Shown here piece after piece: positions 1 to 8,427 of a stretch of 64,000 nucleotides of DNA. The notes below the pieces were generated by a model. The model was given only the letters and a program-made list of their open reading frames with translations. It was not told the origin of the DNA and did not search any database. Within the stretch, counting starts at the first letter, position 1, and every line of letters begins with the position of its first letter. A program made the translations under genes and the position numbers. This DNA comes from CAJQQK01 sp965224225 (lineage in GTDB: Bacteria; Pseudomonadota; Alphaproteobacteria; Rhizobiales; Hyphomicrobiaceae): the NCBI GenBank assembly GCA_965224225.1, contig CBDCZF010000026.1:42814-106813 (forward strand), read 5' to 3'.

Positions 1-2
1 TG

Positions 3-2891
3 GCCGCCAGCCGAATATTTCCTTTGTATCTGAAGAACGGCCTTAATTGGCCGATCACATTTACGATCGTTATGGGGAACTGCTATCAGGGCACCGGATA
101 TTATCATCGCAACAGACTTCATCAGGGGCCTGTATACCCAGGCCAAGCAGTCAAGCTCACGATCGCCCGGGTGCAAGGCCACGGCTGTAACGGCAAGCAG
201 GGAAAATTTGCGCTTCGCATCTCCGGCCAGCCGGAAATGCAGCATTTCGAGTTCAACAACGAGGGCTCGCTGACGCTGACCAGTCGGCCGGTCCGATACA
301 CGGGCTACCTGCGCGCTAAGTCGGCCCAAGACGAGAGTTTCACCTGGACAATCGGACCCCATAACCCGGAAGCCTATTGGACCGGCAACTTCGCTGTGCG
401 AGTTCCCACGCATCGTTGCGATGGTATCGAGGATACGCTCAAGAAATACGGAGGCCGTGCCTTGAATGCCGTGACTTTGCTCAATCCGGTCCGCCACGCT
501 GTCGAATTCGCAATCGCGGGAGGTGATCCCGAGCGCTACCTCGACAAGCTGAAGCGCGACTACGAGGAAGCGAAGACCTTCGTCGGCGATGCCACACACT
601 TCGTCATTGCCAAGAACCCAGTCAGCCCCCTTAGCGTGGTCCACTACGTGTCGAAGGCGCTGCCTGACGGCAAGGTTCGTGATTTCATGTCGCGCGGGCG
701 CTCGTATGTCGGCAATTTTGCGCGGGACGTCGTCACGAGTTCGATTGACGGCGTCAAGGATGATCTGACCGAGGTTGTTGGTGATGCCGTAAAGGTGATC
801 AAGAACATCGACGATCCGGAAGAGTTCTTCAAGGAAATGGGGGCGATGTACCAGAAGTGGACGCCGACCGGTGCGGTCAGCCTGATTTTTACGACCGGCG
901 ATCCTGCAGTCGGGATCAAACTGGCGGCCGCCAACCTCTTGCGCCAAAACGAACTGGCCTCGACCTATTTCTTGAAGAACTCTCTCAACGACCAGATCCT
1001 GGGCAAGGCGAAGAAGCTCGTCGGTCTCTACAAGGCGGGCCAGTTGCGCAATGCAGGTGCCAAGAAGATCGCGAGAAAGCTCGGCGGCCTCGACTTCTCG
1101 AAAATGTCGGCGAAGGAAGTTGTTGAAGGCATAATGAGCGACGAAGCCAAAGAGCGCGCCCTGCAAATCGGCAAGTCGCTGGTTCGTTCAATGGACCCCC
1201 GAGACCGAAAGGCAGCCGCGTTGTCGGTCGGCGCCATCGTTTCCGAAATGAACAGCGGCGCCAAGCCAGTCGGCTATCACCCGTTCTATTACAATACCGT
1301 TATCACGCCGGTGCCCGCAGAATGGATGGGCGACGACTACAAATCGGGTTCCACTCACGACATGTCGCATTGGCACCCGAGTGTCGAGGACCGACCCGAT
1401 TGCATCAGTCTTGGCGACTACATCTATCCAAAGATCGGTGCGCAAATTAAGTCGCTGAACGCGTTATGCAGCAAGCCCGGAACGCGCGCGGTGGAGCGCG
1501 GCAAATACGTTGGCGGCCGGGACGATGCCAGCAAATGGTGGTCACGGCCAATCGACTATGTTCCGGTCTGGAATGACTCGTGTAGCGGCGGTCGTCACGA
1601 TCGCAGCATCTGGGCACCGAAATGCCGTCCAGGCTACATTCCCGTCGGATTCGTCTTCGCCAGAGAGGGCAGCCTGAAGCCAACGCCGAACCGGGTCGCC
1701 TGCCTCAAAGAGGATCCGACAATTCTGAGCATCGAAAACGGCCAGACCGCCGGCCTTGAATGGACGACAAACGATGCCAATTCCGGTGCCAAGGTCGATG
1801 TGACGGTCTACACGCGCAACTTTCACGGCATGCATCTGTCCTGGGCGGTTACCGGATATCCCGGCAGGGGCGACATGGCCTATTTGCGCGGGCTCGAAGT
1901 GCCGGTGGCTCGCACGCATCCGGCAATCGTTCGGCGCGAGGAAGCGAGAGTGGCGGCACTGGCAAGCGCCAGGCAGCAAGCGGAGCAAGAGCGCCACCGA
2001 CGAGCAGAGCAGGAGCGCATGCGCCGGTATCAGGCGGAACTCGAAAGTGAGCGACGCCATCAGGCGGCGGTCCAGCAGGCAAGGCTCGAGGCTCGACGCC
2101 ACGGCCCGGCGGGCGAAGTCGTCAAATCCCTTGCCGGAACGAAATGGACGTATCATTGGCGTAATCGGCAGATCGACTTCACGTTCGGTCGGTCTGGCAC
2201 GATCGATAGTGCGACATTCAGGGACATGCGCTGGGATATCACAGGTCCCAACGATGTGACCGTCAGAAGCACGGCCAATGGGTCAAGCATGGTGTTCACG
2301 TTCATCGACATGAACAAGTTTTTGTCGAAGCACTGGAGTGGCAAAGACCGCATCACGGGAACGCGCAAGCAACCTGTAAGCCTGCAACACCCCCCCCGGC
2401 AACCAGGCGCCGGACAGCGACGCCCCGTCGGTCAACCCCCGCAACGGACTTCACCCGGCCAGAGGCGGCAAGCTGGTCCCTTCAGACCGATCATTGCCGC
2501 ACACAGCGGCAAGTGCCTGGATGTTCCGAACGCAAGCCGCGACGAGAATGTTGGTGTCAATCAGTATCGATGCGAGGGCTCGAATGAACAGCGGTTTTCG
2601 TTTCGCCTATCGAATGATGTGCGCTACTCCAATATCGTTGCAGCGCACAGTGGCAAATGTCTCGGTGCCATGTACGGGGCAAGAGACAACAACGTTTCGA
2701 TTGTTCAGCAACAGTGTCGCGATGCAATGCACCAAAAATTCCTGGTACGGCCTGCGGGCCAGGGCTTCATCAATATCATCTTGGCCCACAGCGGCAAATG
2801 CCTGGACGTCCCCAATGGATCGCTCCAGGACAACGTCGGTGTCAATCAATACGATTGCGACGGCTCGAACGAGCAGCGCTTCCGCTATTAG
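3..2891 (+). CDS. Large multidomain protein with C-terminal ricin-type lectin repeats (5' partial)
   Basis: The frame is open to the left window edge, so the true start is probably outside; a TTG at 24 is the first internal option. From there the protein has 955 residues: a beta-rich N-terminal segment, a long mostly helical middle, and a Vps62-like stretch near residues 450-560 (SLGDYIYPKIG, then CRPGYIPVGFVFAREG). A charged Ala/Glu/Arg coiled coil covers about 645-700, followed by a Pro/Gln/Arg linker. The last 125 residues hold three beta-trefoil repeats, each starting AHSGKCL and closing with a Q-x-F type motif. Ricin-type repeats bind sugars in known families. The role is unknown; a surface or secreted carbohydrate-binding protein is an inference. 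Confidence 0.75.
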   Translation, partial: AASRIFPLYLKNGLNWPITFTIVMGNCYQGTGYYHRNRLHQGPVYPGQAVKLTIARVQGHGCNGKQGKFALRISGQPEMQHFEFNNEGSLTLTSRPVRYTGYLRAKSAQDESFTWTIGPHNPEAYWTGNFAVRVPTHRCDGIEDTLKKYGGRALNAVTLLNPVRHAVEFAIAGGDPERYLDKLKRDYEEAKTFVGDATHFVIAKNPVSPLSVVHYVSKALPDGKVRDFMSRGRSYVGNFARDVVTSSIDGVKDDLTEVVGDAVKVIKNIDDPEEFFKEMGAMYQKWTPTGAVSLIFTTGDPAVGIKLAAANLLRQNELASTYFLKNSLNDQILGKAKKLVGLYKAGQLRNAGAKKIARKLGGLDFSKMSAKEVVEGIMSDEAKERALQIGKSLVRSMDPRDRKAAALSVGAIVSEMNSGAKPVGYHPFYYNTVITPVPAEWMGDDYKSGSTHDMSHWHPSVEDRPDCISLGDYIYPKIGAQIKSLNALCSKPGTRAVERGKYVGGRDDASKWWSRPIDYVPVWNDSCSGGRHDRSIWAPKCRPGYIPVGFVFAREGSLKPTPNRVACLKEDPTILSIENGQTAGLEWTTNDANSGAKVDVTVYTRNFHGMHLSWAVTGYPGRGDMAYLRGLEVPVARTHPAIVRREEARVAALASARQQAEQERHRRAEQERMRRYQAELESERRHQAAVQQARLEARRHGPAGEVVKSLAGTKWTYHWRNRQIDFTFGRSGTIDSATFRDMRWDITGPNDVTVRSTANGSSMVFTFIDMNKFLSKHWSGKDRITGTRKQPVSLQHPPRQPGAGQRRPVGQPPQRTSPGQRRQAGPFRPIIAAHSGKCLDVPNASRDENVGVNQYRCEGSNEQRFSFRLSNDVRYSNIVAAHSGKCLGAMYGARDNNVSIVQQQCRDAMHQKFLVRPAGQGFINIILAHSGKCLDVPNGSLQDNVGVNQYDCDGSNEQRFRY

Positions 2892-2903
2892 AGCGAGGCG
2901 CAT

Positions 2904-3785
2904 TCAATTAGCAATCTTGTCTTGTGTCCTGGTCTCAAAGTCGCTGCTGTCGTGGCGTTCATGGAGTTGGTTTGAGGGGTCACCCTGCACACGGTTGACC
3001 ATGCGTCCGCGTTGCACCGCCGGCCGTTGCCCGATCTGATTGGTCCAGCGATTGACGTGCTCGTATTCGTGCACCGATAGGAAGGTCGCAGAGTCGCCGT
3101 AGATCTCACCCTTGACCAGGATGCCGTACCACGGCCAGATCGCCATATCGGCGATCGTGTACTCGGAACCTGCAATGTATTCGTTGTCAGCCAGTTGGCG
3201 GTCGAGCACGTCCAATTGGCGCTTCGTCTCCATTGCGAAACGGTTGATCGGATACTCTTGCTTGTCCGTTGCATAGGCGTAAAAATGGCCGAAGCCGCCG
3301 CCCAGGTATGGTGCACTAGCCATCTGCCAGAACAACCAGTTTAGCGTTTCCGTGCGGTCAGGTCCGTCCGCCGGCAGGAACGCTCCGAACTTCTCTGCGA
3401 GGTAGAGAAGGATCGCACCCGACTCGAACACGCGGCGCGGCGGGTCCACACCGTGGTCAACCATCGCCGGAATTTTGGAGTTCGGGTTGATCGCAACAAA
3501 ACCTGAACCGAACTGCTCGCCATCGCGAATGCGTATCAACCATGCATCGTACTCGGCGCCGTGATGCCCAGCCGCCAACAGTTCTTCGAGCATCACGGTG
3601 ACCTTCACACCGTTCGGGGTTCCGAGCGAATAGAGCTGCAGCGGATGCTTTCCAACCGGCAGCTCCTTGTGTTGCCTAGCGCCGGCGGTCGGCTGATTCA
3701 GCGCAAACGTCTGAGTTGGCGCATCAGATTCCTGCCTCTCCCATACCCAAACCGTTGGCGGTGTGTATCCGACTGCATCGTTCAT
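2904..3785 (-). CDS. yghU: Glutathione S-transferase family protein, YghU type
   Basis: This 293-residue protein matches the YghU/Ure2-like glutathione transferases, which in E. coli have disulfide-bond reductase activity with glutathione. The N-terminal thioredoxin fold carries the signature YSLGTPNGVKVTVMLEE near residues 60-75, followed by NPNSKIPAMVD and FESGAILLYLAEKFG. The helical C-terminal half has YTIADMAIWPWYG. The frame stays open upstream through an integrase fragment, but the ATG at 3785 (MNDAVGYTPPTVWVWE) is the family start, so the upstream residues are not part of the enzyme. It is transcribed alone, ending close to the convergent lectin gene. Cytoplasmic detoxification or redox repair is the expected role. 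Confidence 0.9.
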   Translation of the reverse strand: MNDAVGYTPPTVWVWERQESDAPTQTFALNQPTAGARQHKELPVGKHPLQLYSLGTPNGVKVTVMLEELLAAGHHGAEYDAWLIRIRDGEQFGSGFVAINPNSKIPAMVDHGVDPPRRVFESGAILLYLAEKFGAFLPADGPDRTETLNWLFWQMASAPYLGGGFGHFYAYATDKQEYPINRFAMETKRQLDVLDRQLADNEYIAGSEYTIADMAIWPWYGILVKGEIYGDSATFLSVHEYEHVNRWTNQIGQRPAVQRGRMVNRVQGDPSNQLHERHDSSDFETRTQDKIAN

Positions 3786-3992
3786 GTTCGTCCCCAGTTG
3801 GCATCTTCTGACCTGAGTACACGCTCGACCGAGCCTCACGCGGCGCCGCACGCCGCGATATCGATACAACAACATGAACGACTTCGTGCCCCGCTGCGAC
3901 ACCCGTAGCCGCAAGCCTGGTACTTGGCCGTCCACAACCTCGTACTGCCTGCCAGTTGCCCTCAATCCCTCGATCCTTCTTGCCGTCAGCAT
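3786..3992 (-). pseudogene. Integrase N-terminal fragment (DUF4102 arm-binding domain)
   Basis: Starting at an ATG (MLTARRIEGLRATGR), about 55 residues read like the arm-type DNA-binding domain at the N-terminus of P4/CP4-57-type tyrosine recombinases: VVDGQVPGLRLRVSQRGTKSF, then LYRYRGVRRRVRLGR. The sequence then loses similarity and runs in frame into the start of the glutathione transferase. No catalytic domain (R-H-R-Y) follows, so this is a truncated remnant. A tRNA 3'-end-like sequence lies about 460 bases upstream, as expected for an old integration site. Confidence 0.65.
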
Positions 3993-4195
3993 TGGCCGGG
4001 CTGTCTCATCTTGTCATTTCACATGCTGACGACTCTAAACGCCTTCTATGCCGAGAAAAAGGTTCCAAAAAGGTTCCAATTGTGCGGAGTATGGATGATC
4101 CGTCATGATGCGGTATTTTATTGATAAAACTATATTTTCTCAGATGCATGAGAAACTATGAATTTCTATGAATCGCTCACACTCTAGATTCGAAT
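3993..4195. other. AT-rich intergenic segment with short palindromes
   Basis: No gene is seen here. The stretch is clearly more AT-rich than its surroundings. It holds a direct repeat of AAAAGGTTCCA, a TTCTCA/TGAGAA inverted pair around 4138-4155, and the 16-base palindrome CTAGATTCGAATCTAG at 4184-4199, which overlaps the end of the adjacent MITE. The composition and position behind an integrase stub fit leftover attachment-site or recombination-control DNA, but that is inference. Confidence 0.4.
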
Positions 4196-4452
4196 CTAGT
4201 GTTTCGAGTCTGACGGATAGTTCCCGTCCCGCTGCCCTACACTCCGTCATTCCCGCCTAGGCGCGCTGATGTCCGGGCAAATTCTGCAGGGCCGAAGCCT
4301 CAAGCACAGTCGTCATCCCCACGTAGGTGGGGACCCAAGCGATTCTCCACTTACTCAGTGCCGGCGGATGGTCGCTTGGGTTCCCGCCTTCGCGGGAATG
4401 ACGCTGAGTTTGGTGGGCAGCCGGGAATCAACTGTTAGGTCCAGAACACTAG
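4196..4452. mobile_element. MITE-like palindromic element, family 1 copy A
   Basis: The element starts CTAGTGTT and ends AACACTAG. About 30 bases at each end form an imperfect inverted repeat that includes GTTCCC/GGGAA motifs. Inside is a strong hairpin at 4311-4403, with CGTCATCCCC and GGGGACCCAAGC paired against GCTTGGGTTCCC and GGGAATGACG. A second copy lies at 60088-60277. The CTAG ends fit a YTAR target duplication as used by IS5-type transposases. No transposase is encoded. Compared with copy B, about 50 extra bases (4259-4310) interrupt the left arm. Confidence 0.65.
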
Positions 4453-4485
4453 GGGTCGCACGTTCGAATCTTTCCCGGTGCGCCA
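4453..4485 (+). other. tRNA 3'-end fragment, candidate attachment site remnant
   Basis: The sequence GGGTCGCACGTTCGAATC, followed by a 7-base acceptor-like CCGGTGC, a G and CCA, looks like the variable loop, T-arm and 3' end of a tRNA. The T-stem has two mispairs, and no D-arm, anticodon arm or 5' acceptor (GCACCGG) is present upstream. It is therefore not a functional tRNA. With the integrase stub nearby, the best reading is the duplicated 3' tRNA end left at one junction of a former island. Confidence 0.45.
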
Positions 4486-4512
4486 ATAAAACTAGCAAAA
4501 TCAACTGACTAG

Positions 4513-5106
4513 CTACCGCGGCATTTCCATCTGCCAGGTCAGGTGCGCCTTTACGGTCGGCCATTCCGGTGAGATGATCGAATAGACGCAGGTATCGCGC
4601 AGCGTGCCGTTCGCCATGATCATGTGCTGGCGCAGGATGCCGTCGAGCTTGGCGCCGAGCCGTTCGATCGCACGCCGGCTCTGGTGGTTGATGAAATGCG
4701 TGCGGAACTCGACCGCGTTGACATCGAGTTCCTCGAAAGCGTGGCGTAGCAGCACGAACTTGCACTCGGTGTTGAGACCGGTTCGCTGTGCCGAGCGCCG
4801 GTACCATGTCGAGCCGATTTCGAGACGCCGGTTGGTTGCATCAATGTTCATGTAGGTCGTCATGCCGACGGCACGGCCGCTTGCCCTGTCGACAATTGTA
4901 AAAGGCAACATCGAGCCTGCCGTCTGCAGGCCAAGCCGCCGGTCGATCTCGGCGGCCACCTGATCCGGCGCCGGCACCGTCGTATACCAGAGCCGGTGCA
5001 ACTCGCCGTCGGCTGCTGCTTCATTCAGTTCATCGAGGTGGTCGTGACTGAGCGGCACGACGTTGACGACATTGCCGCTGAGTGTGACGGGCTCGGGCCA
5101 GGCCAT
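4513..5106 (-). CDS. GNAT family N-acetyltransferase, RimJ/RimL-like
   Basis: The 197-residue protein has the layout of RimJ/RimL-like acetyltransferases, which move an acetyl group from acetyl-CoA to an amine, often a protein N-terminus. Visible elements are the strand-helix start VTLSGNVVNVVPLSHDHLDEL, the central strands GMTTYMNIDATNRRLEIGSTWY, an acetyl-CoA loop in the RRSAQRTGLNTECKFVLLRHAFE region, and the late motif NHQSRRAIERLGAKLDGILR. The length is normal for the group. It stands alone between the MITE/att remnant and a divergent aminotransferase. The substrate cannot be told from sequence. Confidence 0.85.
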   Translation of the reverse strand: MAWPEPVTLSGNVVNVVPLSHDHLDELNEAAADGELHRLWYTTVPAPDQVAAEIDRRLGLQTAGSMLPFTIVDRASGRAVGMTTYMNIDATNRRLEIGSTWYRRSAQRTGLNTECKFVLLRHAFEELDVNAVEFRTHFINHQSRRAIERLGAKLDGILRQHMIMANGTLRDTCVYSIISPEWPTVKAHLTWQMEMPR

Positions 5107-5321
5107 TGTTCATCATCCTCTATGGGTTGTCCTATCTCGTTGCATTTTTGCTTAGCCCATCTTGCCGGTACTTGAAACAGCTCAGGTAGCCGGGGCAATC
5201 GCGGGTGGATGCGTGCGGCCATTGGTTTGGACTGCTGATTGATCAGCACTCGATGACGACAGGCACGAGCGAGTTGTCGTATGACAGGCCGTCCGTGCCA
5301 ATCCAAAGAGCGTTCCTTCCC

Positions 5322-6530
5322 ATGCCCCATCTGAAGCCCGCCGCCCGTGTTATCCGAGTTCAGGCATCGCCAAGCGCTCTCGCCTCGCAACGCGCCCGCG
5401 AACTCAAAGCCGCCGGCCATGACGTCATCGCATTGAGCTCCGGCGAGCCCGACTTCCAGCCGCCTGCCCATGTCGTCGAGGCAGCCTACGCTGCTATGCG
5501 GGCCGGCCAGACCAAGTACACGACCATGTCGGGCACCGCTGAACTCAAGGCCGCCGTGATCGAGAAGTTCCGCCGCGAGAACGGTCTCGAGTATGCGGCC
5601 GATGAGGTCATGGTCTGTGCCGGTGCCAAGCAGGTGATCTTCAATGCCATCATGGCAACAGTCGGCGCCGGCGATGAGGTCGTAATCCCGGCACCCTTCT
5701 GGATCGCCTACGAGCAGATCACTCAGTTCGCCGGCGGCACGGCGCGCGTCGTGCCCTGCTCGGCCGAGCAGGGTTTCAAGATCGATGCCGAAACACTGGC
5801 GCGCAACATAACGCCGGCGACCCGCTGGCTGATGCTCAATTCACCGTCCAACCCGTCAGGCGCCGTCCATACTCATGATGACCTCCGTCAGCTGGCCGAT
5901 GTGCTGCTTGCCAATCCGCACGTCTGGGTGCTGACCGACGACATCTACGAGCATATCAATTTCACCGGCACGCCAACGGCCACGATTGCTGCCGTCGAAC
6001 CGCGGCTCAAGGAGCGCACGCTGACCGTCAACGGTGTCTCGAAGACCTACGCGATGACCGGTTTCCGGATCGGCTTCGGCGCCGGCCCGAAGGCGCTGAT
6101 GGGCGAAATGCTCAAAGTGCAGTCGCAGAGCACATCCGGCGCATCATCGGTCGGCCAGGCGGCAGCCGTTGCAGCGCTCACCGGCCCACAGGATTTCATC
6201 ACCGAGCGCTCGGATGCTTTTCGCGACCGGCGTGACCTTGTCGTCTCGATGCTCAACCAGACCAACGGCATCTCTTGTCGTTCACCGGAGGGCGCCTTTT
6301 ACGTCTTCCCGAAGATCGACGGTGTCATCGGCCGCCAGACGCCGGACGGCAGGACGATCGAATCCGACCGCGATTTCGTTTTGCATCTGATGGACAATTA
6401 CGGTGTGGCGACCGTGCATGGTGCCGCCTACGGGCTCTCGCCGCACTTTCGCATCTCGGTGGCAGCCTCCCTCGATGACATTCGCCGCGGCTGCGAACGC
6501 ATCCAGCAGGCGGTGGGTGACTTGCGCTGA
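5322..6530 (+). CDS. Pyridoxal-phosphate aminotransferase, aspartate aminotransferase class I
   Basis: This 402-residue protein is a fold-type I aminotransferase of the AspC/1-alpha subgroup, moving amino groups between aspartate-like donors and 2-oxoglutarate. Key sites are SSGEPDFQPP near the N-terminus, YTTMSGTAELKAAV, NSPSNPSG, DDIYEHINF, and the Schiff-base lysine K241 in SKTYAMTGFRIG; the carboxylate-binding arginine is in HFRISVA. The ATG at 5322 (MPHLKPAARVIRVQ) matches family N-termini. The frame is open further upstream, but those residues look non-coding. It is a single gene, separated by 148 bases from the next. Confidence 0.92.
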   Translation: MPHLKPAARVIRVQASPSALASQRARELKAAGHDVIALSSGEPDFQPPAHVVEAAYAAMRAGQTKYTTMSGTAELKAAVIEKFRRENGLEYAADEVMVCAGAKQVIFNAIMATVGAGDEVVIPAPFWIAYEQITQFAGGTARVVPCSAEQGFKIDAETLARNITPATRWLMLNSPSNPSGAVHTHDDLRQLADVLLANPHVWVLTDDIYEHINFTGTPTATIAAVEPRLKERTLTVNGVSKTYAMTGFRIGFGAGPKALMGEMLKVQSQSTSGASSVGQAAAVAALTGPQDFITERSDAFRDRRDLVVSMLNQTNGISCRSPEGAFYVFPKIDGVIGRQTPDGRTIESDRDFVLHLMDNYGVATVHGAAYGLSPHFRISVAASLDDIRRGCERIQQAVGDLR

Positions 6531-6678
6531 TGCTGCCGAATGCTTCTATTTCCAATCGGCTTGTTCTATATTGAAATTGTCGAAGGGGACGACCGGGGGC
6601 AAACGAGACGTCGCCAAGATGCTGCCGTGCAGGCGATCGCTGGCTCGATCGCAGCGGTGGTAGCGGGGAGGATAAACG

Positions 6679-7908
6679 GTGACCGGTTTGCGGCTGATAC
6701 TGATCGGCTGTGCGGTGCTCCTGTGCTTGAGCACGACAGCCCCGTCTGCACGGGCTCAATCTGCTCAGGAATGCAGTGAAATCGTGCTTGGTGCTGCGCT
6801 TTCACTGACAGGCGAACATGCCAACGCCGGGCGAGATGCCAAGCGCGGCTTTGAATCTGCCGTGCAAGCAATCAATGCCAAGGGTGGCATCGAGGTCGGC
6901 ACCAGGTGCTTTACACTTCGCGTGTCGTACTTCGACGCCGAATCGAACCGTGATCGCGCCGCGAGCCTTGCCGAGCGCCTGATCGAGCAAGGCAACATTC
7001 GCCACTTGCTCGGCCCTTACAACCATGATCTCGCCGAATCGGTTGCTCTGGTGGCCGGCCAGCGCAAGGTGCCGATCGTCATGCCCGGCAATCTTCCCGT
7101 ACAAGCTTTTGCGCGTGACAATGGCTACCTGTTCGCCGTTGCAACGCCGGCTTCGCAGACTTTCACGCAGGCGATCGATCTTGCCGCCGGTCTTGGTGAT
7201 CGTGTGCAGCCCCATTCCGGGCGCCTCAGAGTAGCAATTGCCGGGCAGCGTGATCCGATCACGACCGATGCAATGGCCGGTGCCCGCGAACATGTGCGCA
7301 AGATCGGAGCCCGGTTGGTCCTCTACCAGCACCTGCCCGAACAGTCCGCTCAGCTTGCTGTGATCACGACCAAGCTGCGCCAGTCGAAACCCGATCTGGT
7401 CCTGATCGCGAACCGGCGGACCTCCCTTGATGAGATTGCGGGCCAGCTTGATGATTTGGGCGCGCTGCAAATTGCCGCCGACCATTGCCTTGATATTGGT
7501 ACGGCCGGGCCGGCGGCCCGCCTGGCGGTTGGCGCGCTTTGCACTGCGCAATGGTCCGAAATGCTTGGCTATCGAGGCGATGTCTTCGGCACGTCGGCGG
7601 CTTTTGCCAAGGCCTTCCGTAGTGCACATGCCGCTTTCGGTGATCGACCGGTTCCTGACCGGATTGCCCAGGCGGCCGTGTCAGTCCTGGTTTTTGCCGA
7701 TGCGTTTGCCCGCTCGGAAAGTCTTGACGGAGAGACCGTGCGCGACGCACTGCGGGCAACCGATCTTGCGACCTTTTACGGCCCGATCCGTTTCAACCAT
7801 GATGGGCACAACATCGCCAAGCCAATGGTCGTCAATCAGCTGGATGCTACGGGATTGCGTCTGGTCGCGCCCAAGGGGCACGGGCCCGGACCGTTTCAAC
7901 CGTTTTAA
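6679..7908 (+). CDS. Periplasmic ABC substrate-binding protein, branched-chain amino acid (LivJ) type
   Basis: The protein begins at GTG 6679 behind GGGGAGG and has a clear signal peptide ending ARAQSA. The mature 380-odd residues show the type-I periplasmic binding fold: IVLGAALSLTGEHANAGRDAKRGFESAVQAIN, then VSYFDAESNRDRAASLAERLIEQ and LLGPYNHD. Such proteins deliver branched-chain amino acids or amides to LivHMGF transporters, yet none of those genes is here. The following permeases are of the peptide type. The stop codon TAA is the first three bases of an inserted MITE, so the natural C-terminus may have been changed. The substrate is unknown. Confidence 0.85.
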   Translation: MTGLRLILIGCAVLLCLSTTAPSARAQSAQECSEIVLGAALSLTGEHANAGRDAKRGFESAVQAINAKGGIEVGTRCFTLRVSYFDAESNRDRAASLAERLIEQGNIRHLLGPYNHDLAESVALVAGQRKVPIVMPGNLPVQAFARDNGYLFAVATPASQTFTQAIDLAAGLGDRVQPHSGRLRVAIAGQRDPITTDAMAGAREHVRKIGARLVLYQHLPEQSAQLAVITTKLRQSKPDLVLIANRRTSLDEIAGQLDDLGALQIAADHCLDIGTAGPAARLAVGALCTAQWSEMLGYRGDVFGTSAAFAKAFRSAHAAFGDRPVPDRIAQAAVSVLVFADAFARSESLDGETVRDALRATDLATFYGPIRFNHDGHNIAKPMVVNQLDATGLRLVAPKGHGPGPFQPF

Positions 7909-8175
7909 CCCGATCTATTCACCATCACGCGGTCTTCACGGAGTCCAAATGGCCAAAAGGCAAGGAGAGGCGCGCAGATCGATGTGGTTCATCGGACAAG
8001 CGGTTCGACGCAGCGTTTTGGCCATTTGGACCCGCCCTGCGGGTCGCCTCAGGTGGCCCATCGGCAGCGTCGAGCGTCTCAACCGTATGAACCCATACGC
8101 TTTTCGCCACTCTCCTTGCCGAATGGAACCACCTGAGGCGATGAAGATCCACGTGATGGTGAATAGATCGGGTTA
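7906..8175. mobile_element. MITE-like element, family 2, with 24-bp perfect terminal inverted repeats
   Basis: The ends are perfect inverted repeats of 24 bases: 7906-7929 starting TAACCCGATCTATTC and its complement at 8152-8175. Three nested inverted pairs lie inside: 7944-7958 with 8016-8030 (TCCAAATGGCCAAAA), 7959-7969 with 8110-8120 (GGCAAGGAGAG), and 8045-8056 with 8129-8140 (CGCCTCAGGTGG). The outer TA at each end fits a TA target duplication, as made by IS630/Tc1-mariner transposases. There is no coding capacity. The left end supplies the stop codon of the binding-protein gene. Confidence 0.75.
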
Positions 8176-8427
8176 GTTGGGTCCCGCGATATTTTACCTA
8201 TTCAGTCAACGGAATTATGAAACTGTTGGTGTAATGTTCATGCTGGAAATTTTTGCATCGAAGCGGATGCGCGCACTAGTCGCGATCCGGCAACTGTGTG
8301 TGCTGCAGCCTGTATGTCGGCCGGCGGTTCAACTACCTGATCGGACCTGACGGCTTGCCGGTCGGGGCGACTGCCTCCGTTTTCGTTGCAACTTAATCGA
8401 AGTCCATCCTATGCGATCAGACCGGTC
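8176..8427. other. Intergenic region before the permease genes
   Basis: No gene is seen. The left half (8176-8260) is AT-rich, as expected for a promoter of the permease operon, but no convincing -35/-10 pair could be fixed by eye. Confidence 0.3.

Noticed and set aside
2904..3992. A 362-residue glutathione transferase with an N-terminal DNA-binding extension
   Set aside because: The first 55 residues match an integrase arm domain and the family start is the internal ATG at 3785, so this is an in-frame run-on, not a true fusion.
4311..4403. The GTCATCCCC...GGGAATGAC repeats as a CRISPR array
   Set aside because: There are only two arms forming one hairpin, without regularly spaced direct repeats or spacers.
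4453..4485. A functional tRNA gene
   Set aside because: Only the 3' third is present and the T-stem has mispairs; no D-arm or anticodon arm can be drawn, even if the MITE is removed.
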